NCBI GenBank assembly: GCA_030522415.1
Contig: CM060108.1
Span: 37,594,256-37,658,255 of the forward strand
Reading direction: 5' to 3'
Source of the DNA: Channallabes apus
Taxonomy: Eukaryota > Chordata > Actinopteri > Siluriformes > Clariidae
DNA length: 64,000 nt
Below the pieces are notes generated by a model, which was not told where the DNA came from, ran no database searches, and worked only from the letters and a program-made list of their open reading frames with translations. Within the stretch, counting starts at the first letter, position 1. The number at the start of each line of letters is the position of its first letter. Of the stretch, positions 13,141 to 26,626 are shown in pieces. The translations under genes were made by a program, and so were the position numbers.

Positions 13141-16100
13141 CTGTAGGTTTAGTGGAGTTGAAAAAGGTGTTTTGATCTCTGGTCCTCTTGTAAGTGGTGG
13201 TGTGTGGAGATCTCCTCTTAAAGAGATGCTGAGTAATGCACATGCTCATAAGTGTTGTTATGGTGAGCGGAGACCAGAAACGCCTTACTATTAGGCTATA
13301 GCCTGAGCTGAGATGTGAATACTTTTGCTGATGTGACCCATTACTTTCTATCAGTTTATCATAGATTATTACATTAGTCTTTTTTTTTTTTTGCTGTCTT
13401 TTACCATCTTTGTGGTGATGTCAAATGCATGTCTTTTACACCCCTGCCATCACATGCAGCCTCGCAGGGGTCTTTTACGATTTTATCAATCGTAGACTAC
13501 TGTATGTGCATTATTTATTGTTTGTCCTATCTACCATCAACAAATATTAATTCTACTGTGCTTTATTTTAAACCAATAAATTTCCACATTTCTGACACGA
13601 AATTATGAGAAAACTAAATTGTAGTACTTACATTAATATAATCACTGACATACAGTATGTATGTTTCTATTCAATGGTCCATCTGATCAGAAAAGTTATT
13701 GCTGAAAAAAAAATCAGGTTTCAGAACAGACAGTGCCTCATACTGTAGTTTACTGCTTATGGGGACTCTGAACTGATATCTCCAGTTCAGAATGGCCATG
13801 CTACCCCTGTCCACCATCATAAGCACATCCAATGTGCATATGGCCATCAGGAGTAGACCACAGAATAATGGAAAAAGGTGCTAAGTCTGAGGAATAATAT
13901 TTTCTTCTATATCATCTGGACAGCAGGGTACATGTGCATCGCTGACTTGGGAAAGATATGGCACCAGAATGCACTGTGTAAAGAAAGCAAGCTGGCAGAG
14001 GTGGTGCCATGCTCTGGACATTATTTTGCTGGGAAACCCTGGGTCATGACATACTGAATATGTTACCTACCTAAACATTGCTGCATGGAAAATGTATTCC
14101 CTAGCAGTAGCCATATTCAAGAGGATAATGTGCCCTGTCACACTACAAAAATTGCTTGAAAAATAGACATGACAGAGAGTTCAATGTATTGGCTGCTTCC
14201 CCTGGATTTCAATCCAATGGATCATCTGAAGAATATGCTGGAAAAACATTCTGCTCCGTGGAGGCCGTACTACTGTACACTACTTATAGGGTTTAACTTA
14301 TCCGCTGCTAAGGTATTGGTGCCAGATACCACATCATATCTTTAGAGGTCTTTTAGAGTCCATGCCTGGATTGGATCACAGCTGGTTTTGTGGCACAAGC
14401 TGTTTAGGTCGATACATGAGTCTAGTCGACATATGGTTAGCCAGGTGGCTTTAATGTTATAGCTGATAAAAAAAAATTACTCAGAAATGATGAAGGCAAA
14501 TCTGAAATAAAAGTAGGTTTCATTTGAGGAAGAAAAGACAAAAAGTCATTATTATGAAATGAAAATAAACTGAAGTGAATTATTGTAAAAATGAATTAAA
14601 TTAGTTATTATATTTTTATTAGTTATATAGTTAGTTTTATATTAACAAGTATTATTTGTGCACTTAATCTTTTGTTTAATATGCAATATTTAATGTTGCA
14701 TTTTCTTAGTTAGTGATTAGTTATTGTGTTTATTTGTGTTATTTGTACATTATGCAAAAACATGCTATGGAATGAGTACTGAGCAGCTCTTTTCCTTAAT
14801 CTAAGCAGACTGCAGAGAGGTGGGGCTTCAGCAATAAAGATTGATAGAATGGGGGAGGTTTAGTTTCACATTTAAGTAATGGGTTTGAAAATGAAAGCGG
14901 AGCATATTTTTGCTCTTATTTGATTCTGATTTTGGTCTTCTTACCAGAGGTGGCAAGTAATGAAGTCCAAATGCATTGTTACTCTACTTAAGTATTTTTT
15001 TGCACTATATTCACAGTATATATTCACTACATTCTTTAATGACAAATCTGTACTTTTACTAACTAAATTTTAAATATTAAATTGTTACTTTTCAGCTTAT
15101 GATCACACTAAAGTGAATTGTTTTCACATCATACTGTCTGGGCACTGGTGGCTCAGTGGTAGGTGTTTCGCCTGCCATGCGGACGGCCCGGGTTCGATTC
15201 CAGCCAGTGCCCACACCCCAGCCACTGGATGCAGTGCTGGTCCCAAGCCCGGATAAAATGGGAGGGTTGCGTCAGGAAGGGCATCCGGCGTAAAAACTGT
15301 GCCAAGTTGTAGTGCGGACTGGATATTCCGCTGTGGCGACCCCTTGCCGGGAGCAGCCGAAAGACCAACAACAGCTGTCACCTAAGTTCCATGTAGGGAG
15401 AGTGGAAATGCTAACGATGGGTCATTAATGAACGATTTGTTCTTTTTGAATGCATCTTTAACGTGAGTCGTTCGGTCTTTTGGCACGTGACTCCCATAGA
15501 CACTATGCAGTGCAGTACACAGGAAACAGAATTGAACGGTTCTCTTGTACGTGTCTTCTACTGTAGTCCCGAGTCATTCGTTCTTTTGCCATGTGACTCC
15601 CATAGACACTACAGTATGCAATGCAGTACACAGGAAACAGAATTGAACGGTTCCCCTCAATGAGTCTTCCAGTCCCGAGTGGTTTGTTCTTTTGTCATGT
15701 GACTCCCATAGACTCTAGTGCAATAGATTCAAAAGAACAAATGACTAGACTACAAGATATGAGAGGTCATTCTGTTTATTATAATATGTCCATAGCTGCA
15801 TTGTAATATTTTCATTACTGGAATTATATCCACGTATGTGTCTGTGTATTGAAAATGTAACATTTTATTTTATTTCAAATCAAAAGAATGAAATGAACTA
15901 AATGACAAAAAGATTTGTTAATTTTGATGGACGAGATTCAAAGAACTGAGTCACTAAAATAATCCAAACTTCCACACTTTAACAGTGCATGTCGCTCTTT
16001 CACGTTTTTAGCATACGTCGCACTCTCTAGTAGCCCAACAGACCCCGAGCTACAGTACACTCCCCGCTGTGTTTTATAGTACGGCGGAGAAGCCCAGGAT

Positions 16101-19100
16101 CATTAAGGGCACACCTGCGGAAGGGGAGGCTGCCTAGCTAGTGAGCTTTGGAGTGAGCGAAGAGCGATATTAGACATGTGCGCACACCTATCACAGGCGC
16201 ACGCCATGACAGTTATTTTTTTATTATTTTATTTTTTAATGAATCAGTAACGAATATGATTTAAAATGTAGTGAAGCACAGTACTTCTAACAAAACATAC
16301 TTAAGTAAAAGTAAAATTACAGATTTTATAAAAGACTTTAAAAAGTATAAGTACACAAAAAACTACTCGATTACAGTAACGCGAGTAAATGTAATTTGTT
16401 ACTTTCCACCTCTGATTAGGAGTGATCTAACTAACTAGCTAAAATCCTGAGCAAAGGAACATGATTGATTTGTGTGACATGCATCATACAGTGAAGCAAT
16501 GGTAGGAACTAGCTAGTTCATTAAAGTCAAAAAGACGCTAACGATGGTGCATGACATTTGTTTAATTAACATCAAATCTTGTCAATATCAAGAATTCATG
16601 GCACCATGTCCAGTTCCTCTTTTCCATAAGCTTCAGTAACTAAATAAATCCTTAAGTATCTCACCCCCCCTCCACCAGCCTTTGTGAAAAGGGAGAAAGC
16701 ACATTTCTCTTTGAAGACATATTGGCAAACAATACAGCAAGAAGCTGAAACCTTAAATTTTTAACAACATTACTCCACTATTTATTTTTAACTGTTGAAA
16801 AGCCACAACTTACTTAAAATAAATGTTTGTGTTTCCCTTCTTACTCTGATGCACCCATCGCTCTGGTATAGGGTCAATCTGGAGACCACATGACCTTTTC
16901 TCATTGTTTCAAGGTCCAAGCGTTATGCTTTTAAAGCAAAATTGACAAAATCCTAGACTTTTTCTAATTAGTGTCACTAACACGTGGTTTTCTTATAGCT
17001 TTTTAGTTCTTCACATTGTGTGTGTATGGAAATGCTCTTACTTTCACTATTACAGTGATTTATTTAATTTTTTTTACTATGCAGCTTAACCAAGTGTTAA
17101 AGAGATTTTTTTCCAACCACTGATCTTCCACAAAGTTGATGGTTCAACTCTATCTATTCAGGTTTTGGTAATGTGTTAAAGTGTTAACCCAGTTCCAGTA
17201 ATTTAAAATCTCCCTAGTTGTTTCTTTGCTTGATGTAGCCCAATATTTTGATACTTCTGAAATGGCTTCCTTTAGGTAGTGAGCAAAAAATAGGTTAAAT
17301 TACACAGGACCGGAAATATACATTAATATTCAGCATTTATATATTTTCTTTTTCAGAGAATTTAAAGGTCACTGGTCCAGATGCTCCTCTTGTTGCTGTA
17401 GCTGGTGAAGATCTGGTTCTACCCTGTTTTATCAAACCCAAAACCAGTGCAGTGGACATGAGAGTGGAGTGGTTCAGACCATATGTAGAAGATTCATTGG
17501 TGCATCTCTATAAGAATCATGAAGACATAAATGAAAATCAGGCTCAGGCTTACAGGGGAAGAACTTCATTTTTCAAGGAGGAGCTACAGAAAGGGAACAT
17601 TTCTCTTAAACTCTCAGCTGTTCAAGTCTCTGATGAAGGCCTATTTAAATGTCTTGTTGAAGACTACTCCTGGTATGATGATATCACTGTGCACATCATT
17701 GTTGAGGGTAAGATCTGCTGGGCATCAAATAATTATACAGTGAATGTTTATAGTTTTTATTTATAGATATACATAAATCACTGTGTAGAAAATATTTAAA
17801 GGATTTAAATATTTTTGTTTATTTAACTTGAGGGTTTTATTAAAAAAGTGAGTTTTAGTACGAGAGTTCATTAAGTTAATTACTAAATTAAAGGTTTCCA
17901 TTTTTTTTGTCCACCTGAATACAATTGAAGAAGGGCTGTTAATCAGCCAGACAAATCAGGTATGACAGACTATCTAAAATGATAAATAAAATTAATACGT
18001 AATACGTAGATTTAGTGTAGTAGTTAATAAGCAGTTTCAATTTCAGTGATTATCATAACCTATTCCAGTTATTAATTCAATTCAATTCAATTTTATTTGT
18101 ATAGCGCTTTTAACAATTGACATTGTCTCAAAACAGCATTACACAATCAAAAGAATTATTTAAGTTTGTATGGAATGTGAATGTGTATGAATCAAAATGT
18201 TCAGATAGTCCCTGGTGAGCAAGCCCGAGGGCGACAGTGGCAAGGAAAAACTCCCTGAGATGGTAATAGGAAGAAACCTTGAGAGGAACCAGACTCAACA
18301 GGGAACCCATCCTTATCTGGGTGAAACAGATGGCAGGAAATGATCTGCATTTATACAGTGTTAAGTGTTAGGTTCAGCTATAATAGTTGATGTTAATTGA
18401 TGTTAATATGGAATCCAGTAGTTATTGGAGACTCAGATAGACTTGTAGAAAGTTCCAGTCCTGAACTATCGAATTGTCAAGTCCTCAGAGAAACAGCTGC
18501 TAACACCAGTCGAGGCCAGAACCGAGATCTCCAACCAGAAACGGGGCACCAGGATGGATCAGACAGGTCCGGAGGGCAGAGGGAGTCTGGATCACTGGCA
18601 GCTCAGGAATGACATGTGTAGCTCGACAGAGAGAGAGAGAGAGTGAAAGGGGGAGACAGGGGGAGAGAGGAAAGAGAAAGAGGGGGAGAAAGAGAAGAGG
18701 AGGAGAGATGGCAATTAGGTATGGTCACAGTCACAATGTCTAATGTGAATGTATATTTACTGTAGAGTGCAAGCAGGGACTCCGGCAGGACTAACTATGA
18801 CAGCATAACTAAAAGGGAGAGCCAGAAGGAAACACAAACATGAGGGCCCCCTGAGATGTAAAGCAAACAATCACCTCACCGTCAACAAACCTGAGTGATC
18901 AAATGAGATTGAGGAAGACAGCATCTAAACATACCAGTTCACCATAATACTCTATGTCCATGAGTCTCCCAGATCTGCTCCTTTACCTTATGGCAAATCT
19001 ATTTATAAAAATGCTTGACTAAATAAATAGGTTTTTAGCCTAGACTTAAACACTGAGACTGTGTCTGAGTCCCGAACACTATTTGGAAGACTATTCCATA

Positions 19101-22100
19101 ATTTTGGGGCTTTGTAAGAAAAAGCTCTGCCTCCAGCTGTAGTTTTCATAATACACGGTACTGACAAGCAGCCTGCATCCTTTGACGGAAGTAGGCGTGG
19201 TGTGGAAAAATTTTATTGATTTATAATTGTAGTCAAGTGTAAGGTACCAAATACCCAGAAGGCCTCTGTCCAAGAGGCCTTGATCCAACTCGCTACAAAA
19301 ACAGAAAAGGCGCCTGCACAACAAATTGAGGAAGTGAGAAAACACGCAGGCAGGAGGCAAGCGATAGGTAACAGACAAGAAAACTAAAGAAAAAACAATA
19401 ATAGCAATAATATTTACTAACATTTTATTATTATGTACTAATAATATCTACTCGTAATATCAATATGGTTAATGATAATGTTTTAATGATAATTAAAGAA
19501 AAGTGTGACCCAAGAACAACCCGTACACACAGAGTGCAAGAAATTGAGGAACTTTATTGGAGGAGAAAATACAGAAAATGCAGGCATTGATAAAAAATAT
19601 AAAAATAAGCTTTCGGTTCTGCTTTAATTGGGACACAAAGTGCAAAAAGCCAGACTTCTGCTTTTAAAAAGCAGATAAACAACATAAATCATCATTATTA
19701 TAAAGAAAAATCTAATTAATCAGTAATCTTCAGCAATATCATCCTCAGAGGAATAAGTGCTCTGAAAATGGTGATGATTGAGGCGGTTTGGGTAAGGGAA
19801 GGTGTAACCACCTGCTCCCAGAAGGAATCTCAGATGAGAGGATGAGCGAGGAGAACGCTGCCTGCGAGCTAGAATTAAACAAAATTAGAGAGAATTTAGC
19901 AAACATGGGTTTAGTAAGTCTGGGGAAAAATGCACTCTGCACATATTAAAAGAAACATTACATTATTGATTTTAGTAGTATAGGATCTAAGAACTAGCAA
20001 TATAAATAATCATACCAATAATCAGATTAATGTGATTGTCTTAAACTAACCATAGTATAGGAATAGCAGCAGGTAAATGAAAAATAAATATTAACAAACC
20101 TAATCAATGAACTGATTTAAGCTGATTTAATTAATCTTTAATCTTAATATCTATCCTATAATAATTAAGTAAATTAAACAAAAAGTATACTAATTGATAT
20201 ATAAGTTCAAAATCATTAAAATAATCATTTAGTTATAGGAATAGGTTTAATGTATAATCAAAATGAATAACCAGAATATATTAAAGTACTAATAGATAAA
20301 TAAGTAAATAAAGTAAATACATAATGGACAGTTAAAGACAAATTAGATAAAATTAACTATGATAAGAGTAACCAAAATATAAAACTTACACATCTTGATG
20401 AGGAAGATTTTGAAAAATTGCGGCTTCCACAAAAACCCAAGTCACCAACGGTGGTCAATGGTCTGGTCAAGGAAAAAAAAGGAATAAACCAAACTTTCTC
20501 CAAAAAAGGAGAACGTAAGACCGTCTAACATCTTAGGCCTGCCCAGACATGAATAAATATGAGATGAGAGGAAAAATTATGCAATTGGGAGGTGCCACAC
20601 CAATCTGACCTGAGCAGAATTAGCTCACATCTCATGAATACTAAAAAATTAGTTTCTTGACTTAAGAAGGAGCAAACAATGATGTAATTGTTAAGTGAAG
20701 GTATATAAACCATGTCAAATTAGGGAAGTGAGAGAGAAAAGGAGAGAAATCTTGCAGAATTTTATCTGTTCGTCTTTTGTCTGGCTGGTCCAGTGCTGTC
20801 CGTTTACTTTTGGTTGCAATAAACTCTTTTGCTATTTCAGTACTTGAGTAGTTATTTTTATATTTTGTTTGGAAGATTTACATAGTTCACAACAAATTTG
20901 CCACTAGCAGTTCGCTCAGATACTGGGGCGCGAGACCATTTAATGCTTTACTGTACAGTATATGTCAAGAGTAGTATTTTAAAATCAATGCGAAATTTCA
21001 CAGGGAGCCAATGCAGCGAAGATAAGATAGGGGTGATGTGCTCATATCTTCTGGTTCTAGTGAGGACTCTCACTGCTGCATTCTGGACTAGCTGAAGCGT
21101 GTTTATGCACCTAACTGAACAACCAGACAGTAAGGCATTACAATAGTCCAACCTAGAAGTGATAAAAGCATGAACCAGTTTTTCTGCATCATTTAGCGAC
21201 AATATATTTCTTATCTTGGCAATATTTCTGAGGTGAAAGAATGCTATCCTGGTGATATTATCTACATGAGCTTCAAATGAAAGGCTGGAATCTATAATCA
21301 CGCCGAGGTCTTTTACTGTTGCACTTGATGGAACAGAAAGGCCATCTAAAGTTACGGTGTGATCTAAGATTTTACTTCTAGCTGTATGCGGTCCTATGAC
21401 TAGAACTTCTGTCTTATCCGGATTAAGCAGAAGGAAGTTAATTAGCATCCAATTTCTTATGTCCTGCACACATTGCTCAACTTTAGTAAGCTGGTTTTTC
21501 TCATCAGGTTTTGCTGACATACAGTATAACTGTGTGTCGTCAGCTTAACAATGAAAACTAATACCATGCTTACGGATTATGTTGCCCAGAGGAAGCATGT
21601 AAAGGGAAAAAAGCAGTGAGCCTAAAACTGAACCCTGCGGAACGCCAAACTCCACTAGAGAACATGCAGAATAATCACCATTTAAGTCTACATACTGATA
21701 ACGATCGGTCAAATAGGATCTGAGCCAGGAGAGGGCTGTACCCTTAATTCCTACTACATTTTCTAATCTGTGAAGAAGAATAGCATGATCAATGGTGTCA
21801 AAAGCTGCACTGAGGTCGAGTAATACAAGCATAGTTACACAACCCTGATCAGAGGCCAATAGGAGGTCATTTACTACTTTAACGAGTGCTGTTTCTGTAC
21901 TGTGATGAGGCCTAAATCCTGACTGATACAGTTCATGTATGCCATTTCTATGTAGATATGAGCATAGCTGCTGGATTCACAAAATGAATATTAAAATCTC
22001 CAGCAATTCACACTTTGTCTACAGAAACGACTAGATTTGAGATGAAATTCACTAAGAAATTCAGAATATGACCCAGGAGGTCTATTAATTATAATTAGTG

Positions 22101-25100
22101 GAATCAACTGAGCTGACTTAATATACTTAAATACACTTAAGTGAATTTCAAATGAGTTAAATTTGTGTCCGTGTTTTTGTACGATAGACAGATTATCATT
22201 ATGAATAACTGCGACGCCTCCTCCTCTACCAGTTAACCGAGGCTGGTGTATGTAGCTGTATCCAGGAGGACTAGCTTCATTTAGAGCTACATACTCGTCC
22301 TGTTTAACCCATGTTTCAGTTAAACAGAGTATATCAAACGCCTGATCTGTGATAATTTCATTAACAATAACTGCTTTTGATGCGAGAGATCTAATATTTA
22401 ACAATCCTAGCTTCAGATCAGAGGTGCCGGCTGCGCATTCAGTATGATCTGAGTTTGTGGTCTTTATGTTAATTAAATTATTGAAACAGACTTTCTGAGT
22501 CTTTCTACATTTTTGCTTAGCTCGGGGAACAGACACAGTCTCAATAAGGTGAACCCTGAGTGACGACTCTATGCAGCTAGCAGACGGTTGGTTTAGCCTG
22601 TCTGTCTGCTCCCTGGTCTGGGCTCAGGATTGTCACCGATTAACTAGACCTCTACTGAGACTATGAGCTATACTACAGGAAATGAGAGCAGCACCTTCCC
22701 GAGTGGGATGGACACCGTCCCGCCCCAACAGGCCAGCTTTGCCCTCAAAGGTCTTCCAATTATCTATGAAGCCCACATTATTTTTGGAGCACCACCTGGA
22801 CATCCAGCGGTTCAGCGACCATAACCTGCTGTAAGCTATGTCGCCACGTCTCATTGGGATGGGACCAGAGCATACTACTTCATCGGACATCGCCTTCGCT
22901 AATTTAAACACCTCTGTAAAGTTACTCTTACTAACCTCTGACTGACGAAGGCGTATATCATTAGCATTATTTATTAGAATTAGATTCATGAATATAGTTA
23001 TTAGATATGATTCATGAATTGTACAGTAGGAAGTAGTCTTTAATTCCTTGGTAATGCAGTGACTTGACAGAAGTGGATCTATTTACTTGGATCAATGTAT
23101 CAGTAGTAATAATAATCAGCATTATTCTTCATATGTCTATGATTGTGTAAGGATTTGGTCAGTGGTAGCTCAGTGGTTAAGGCATTGGACTATAGTTCGG
23201 AAGATCCCAGGTTCAAACCCCACAACCACCAAGTTGCCACTGTTGGACCCTTGAGCAAGGCCCTTAACCCTCATATGCTCAGATGTATAATGAGATAAAA
23301 ATGTAAGTCGCTCTGGATAAGAGTGTGTGCCTAAATGCAAAGAAGATTAAAGCTTGATATTTATATAACTGTACTATATGAAAAAATATATTTATTTGTA
23401 TGTTTGTTTATTCATTTATAATGAATATAAATAATTGACTATAGCTCGGGGAAGTCACCCAGTGATCACGATGGAGAGTTATGATAACTCAGGAGGGATT
23501 AATCTAGTGTGTGAGTCCAGAGGATGGAAACCTGAACCTGATGTTCTGTGGCTGAACAGTGAAGGAGACCCTCTGCCTGCTGAAGAGACACAGATACACA
23601 GAGAGACTGAGGGCTTCAGTGTGAAACGTCGCACCACTGTTTATGATTATAGCGACTCTAACAGATTTTACTGCAGACTTCTACAAAAACATCACATGAT
23701 GGAGGCAGAGATAATCATTGACAGTAAGTGTCCATGATTGAAAAACACAAATAATAATAATAATAATAATACATTTTTACATTCACATGTTGATTGCAAC
23801 ATTCTGGTGTAATCATTATGGATAATTTGCTTATTAAATACATATTGCTACTTTTGCATCCTAATATGTGCACTAATTTTACTTGAGGTTTTGGTAATAT
23901 GCTACAGTGCTCTGTATAAAAGAACGCTGTAAAGTTATTCATTAATTTATGCACAGTTGATTTTAATATTTGAAAACCTGTATACCTGTAAATTTGTAAA
24001 TGTGGTTTATTTTAGGTAAAGCCTTTGATACATGGAAGTGGGCTGTTGGCATTACAGTTGCAGTAGGTTTTATTGCTGCTGGTTTGATAGTAACTGCAGT
24101 TATTTGTGACGATAAAGGTAATATTTTAATGATCTTTTATAACATAATATTTTTTACGTAATACCATGACCTCCTAACTCTGGTCCTTATAAACTCTATC
24201 CTGCACACATACAAATCTTTGGAGAAAATGCACAATTCTAAACCACATCTATGTGACTCTGACATCGCAGCTAAAAAGCTGTGTGAAGAAAATAGAGTGT
24301 TTTCTACTGAGAAGTTTAATTTTGCTCAATTCTAATTGACACCATTGTTATATACTGTATATAAAGTTTGAATGACTTATGTGCAATTATTATTTCTCCC
24401 TATTGTACATTTATAAAATCTTATGTTTTAATTATACAATTTCGTCTCATAAAATGCAAATCTAATGCACATTCAGACGATTCTTTTCACTTTATTAAAT
24501 TAAGTCACCAGTATTGTGACATGTCATTGTCTGTGTCTTTCAAACCAGCACTGTAATGAGTCTAATGTATTAATATTACATTATAATATTGTCTCTTTTT
24601 CAGAGAGGAAGAGACAGAGAATGAAAAATGGTAATTACACAGAAATTTGTAATTTTGTAATTTGTACCTGTAATTTGTATTTGGTTTTTTTTTAAATCTG
24701 ATAATAAGAGGGCAAAACAGCAGAAAGTCATTGCTCATAGAAGGGATATACGTATGTGATGTAAACCAGTTTGAGTTTACAGAGAATTTTTAACAAGACT
24801 TAAACATAGTGTGTTATATTAAACGTGATGGCAGATATTGTATTTTTCTTAATTAGCATTAACACTAAGTAGCAAGGTATCAGTTCCCTTGACTTAAAGA
24901 GACAGTTTTAAATAGTGAAGGGTCACAACAAGATGCAGATTAGGAAAGAAGGTATACGTTACAGCTCTTTTCCATGTTTATTTAAATTCATGTCATCAAA
25001 TTATGGGAACTATGTGTGTGTGCCCTGCGATGGATTGGCACCCTGTCCAGGGTGTACCCCGCCTAGTGCCCGAAGTCTCCTGGGATAGGCTCCAGGTCCC

Positions 25101-26552
25101 CCGCGACCCTGAACACAGGATTAAGCGGTATAGAAAATGAATGAATGAATGAATGAATGAATGAATGAAAATTATGGGAACCTCACATGTACCCAAATAC
25201 ACTTAGCAGGATGTAAACAGGAGAGAGTGCTCTGTACTGACTAGAGATACACAGCAGTTAAAATGCATTTACATTTCTTTCTTTTTTCCTGTGGTTCATA
25301 ACTGATATTTAACATCACTTCCACATGTTAAAATGTGATTAATCATTTACTGAATATATAATATCAGAGGCAAGTTTATTGTTACAACTGTGATCTCAAT
25401 TGTGTTTACTTTATGACATTGTTACACTTATACTATTTATTACTTCATACTTAAAAAAAATAACAATAAAAATACAACTTTATTTTATCCACAGAACTTC
25501 AACAGGAGAAACAAAATACAGGTGAGAATCAGTTTGTTGTGCTCTTAAAATCATACTGATTAATTACTTAGTAAATAGAGCACACAATATCATCCTGATC
25601 AAATGTAATCATAAAGGTCAGTGGGACGTTTGTCAGACTGTAAAACCTGCTGTGGTTTTACTTACAAAGCTTTTAAAAATAGTTAAAACAAGGTTCAGAA
25701 AATAAGAGAAAATACATATTAAACACTGATATGAATTATTATCCTCACATATGGTATTAGTACTAATTTATATTTAACCAACATTACACTAGAAATTTGA
25801 TGTTATGCTGAATTTTAGCATGAATGCGCTTTGGCTGCAGGTAAGGTAAGGAATAGGTGAAGATGTATGTACAGTATAATAGCCTTGCTCAGTACAGTAG
25901 CATGATTATAAGTGTGATAGTGCTTTTATTTCCCGGTTTTACAACAAACAAATGAATAAAGATTAACTGACATACTAAACACAATAAAATTTGGTCAAGT
26001 ATTTTACTTAATTATGCTTCCTAAACAGCAGCAGTTGCATTGAGCCCTGCATGCTGCCTTGGCAAAAAAAAAATTATTTACTGACACACGATAGTGTACT
26101 GTAGTAATTGTTTTGATGTAACAAACAATTTAACTATTAAACTAGTCTATTATACTCTATACTAGAAATATAGTAAAAAATATAAATATAGTAGAAATCC
26201 AAATAAAGTAAATTTTATATTTTATCTGGTACACAAAGCCGCCACTGAATATAAAATAACAAGAGTGCCTTAAACAGTTTTCAACAAACATCTAATTCTA
26301 GTCTCTGTGTTTTGTTTTTCAGAGATTCTGAGGCAGAGTGTTAATAACACTTATAAAGAGAGTAATAACGTCTGATTTATTTTTTAATTGTGACTTTTTA
26401 AATTGTGATTATTAAAGATTGCATAATAAAATATTGTTTACTCTCATATTTTACAGAGTTTATAAAGAAGAAGAAGTTTGCAGGTGATAATGGTTTTACA
26501 GATTTATCCTGATAACTGAGTCTCTACTGTATTTAGTTTATTCTGTGTGTAA

Positions 26553-26626
<74 letters not shown>

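Larger units (their letters stand above)
14945..16414. mobile_element. hAT-type non-autonomous element with terminal inverted repeats
   Basis: The left end CAGAGGTGGCAAGTAAT and the reverse complement of the right end, CAGAGGTGGAAAGTAAC, match at 15 of 17 positions. The adjacent ACTTAAGTATTTTT-type sequence is also partly mirrored. CAGRG termini fit the hAT superfamily. No clear 8-bp target duplication remains. No transposase is visible. A SINE (15137-15373) and a tandem repeat (15470-15725) lie inside. Confidence 0.7.

Noticed and set aside
15137..15230. tRNA gene
   Set aside because: The A and B boxes belong to a SINE with a long non-tRNA body; the cloverleaf is not intact. The same applies to 23155 and 33061.
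22633..22989. Esterase-like minus-strand ORF as a host gene
   Set aside because: It is the ORF1 end of the L2 LINE, directly upstream of its endonuclease and RT pieces.
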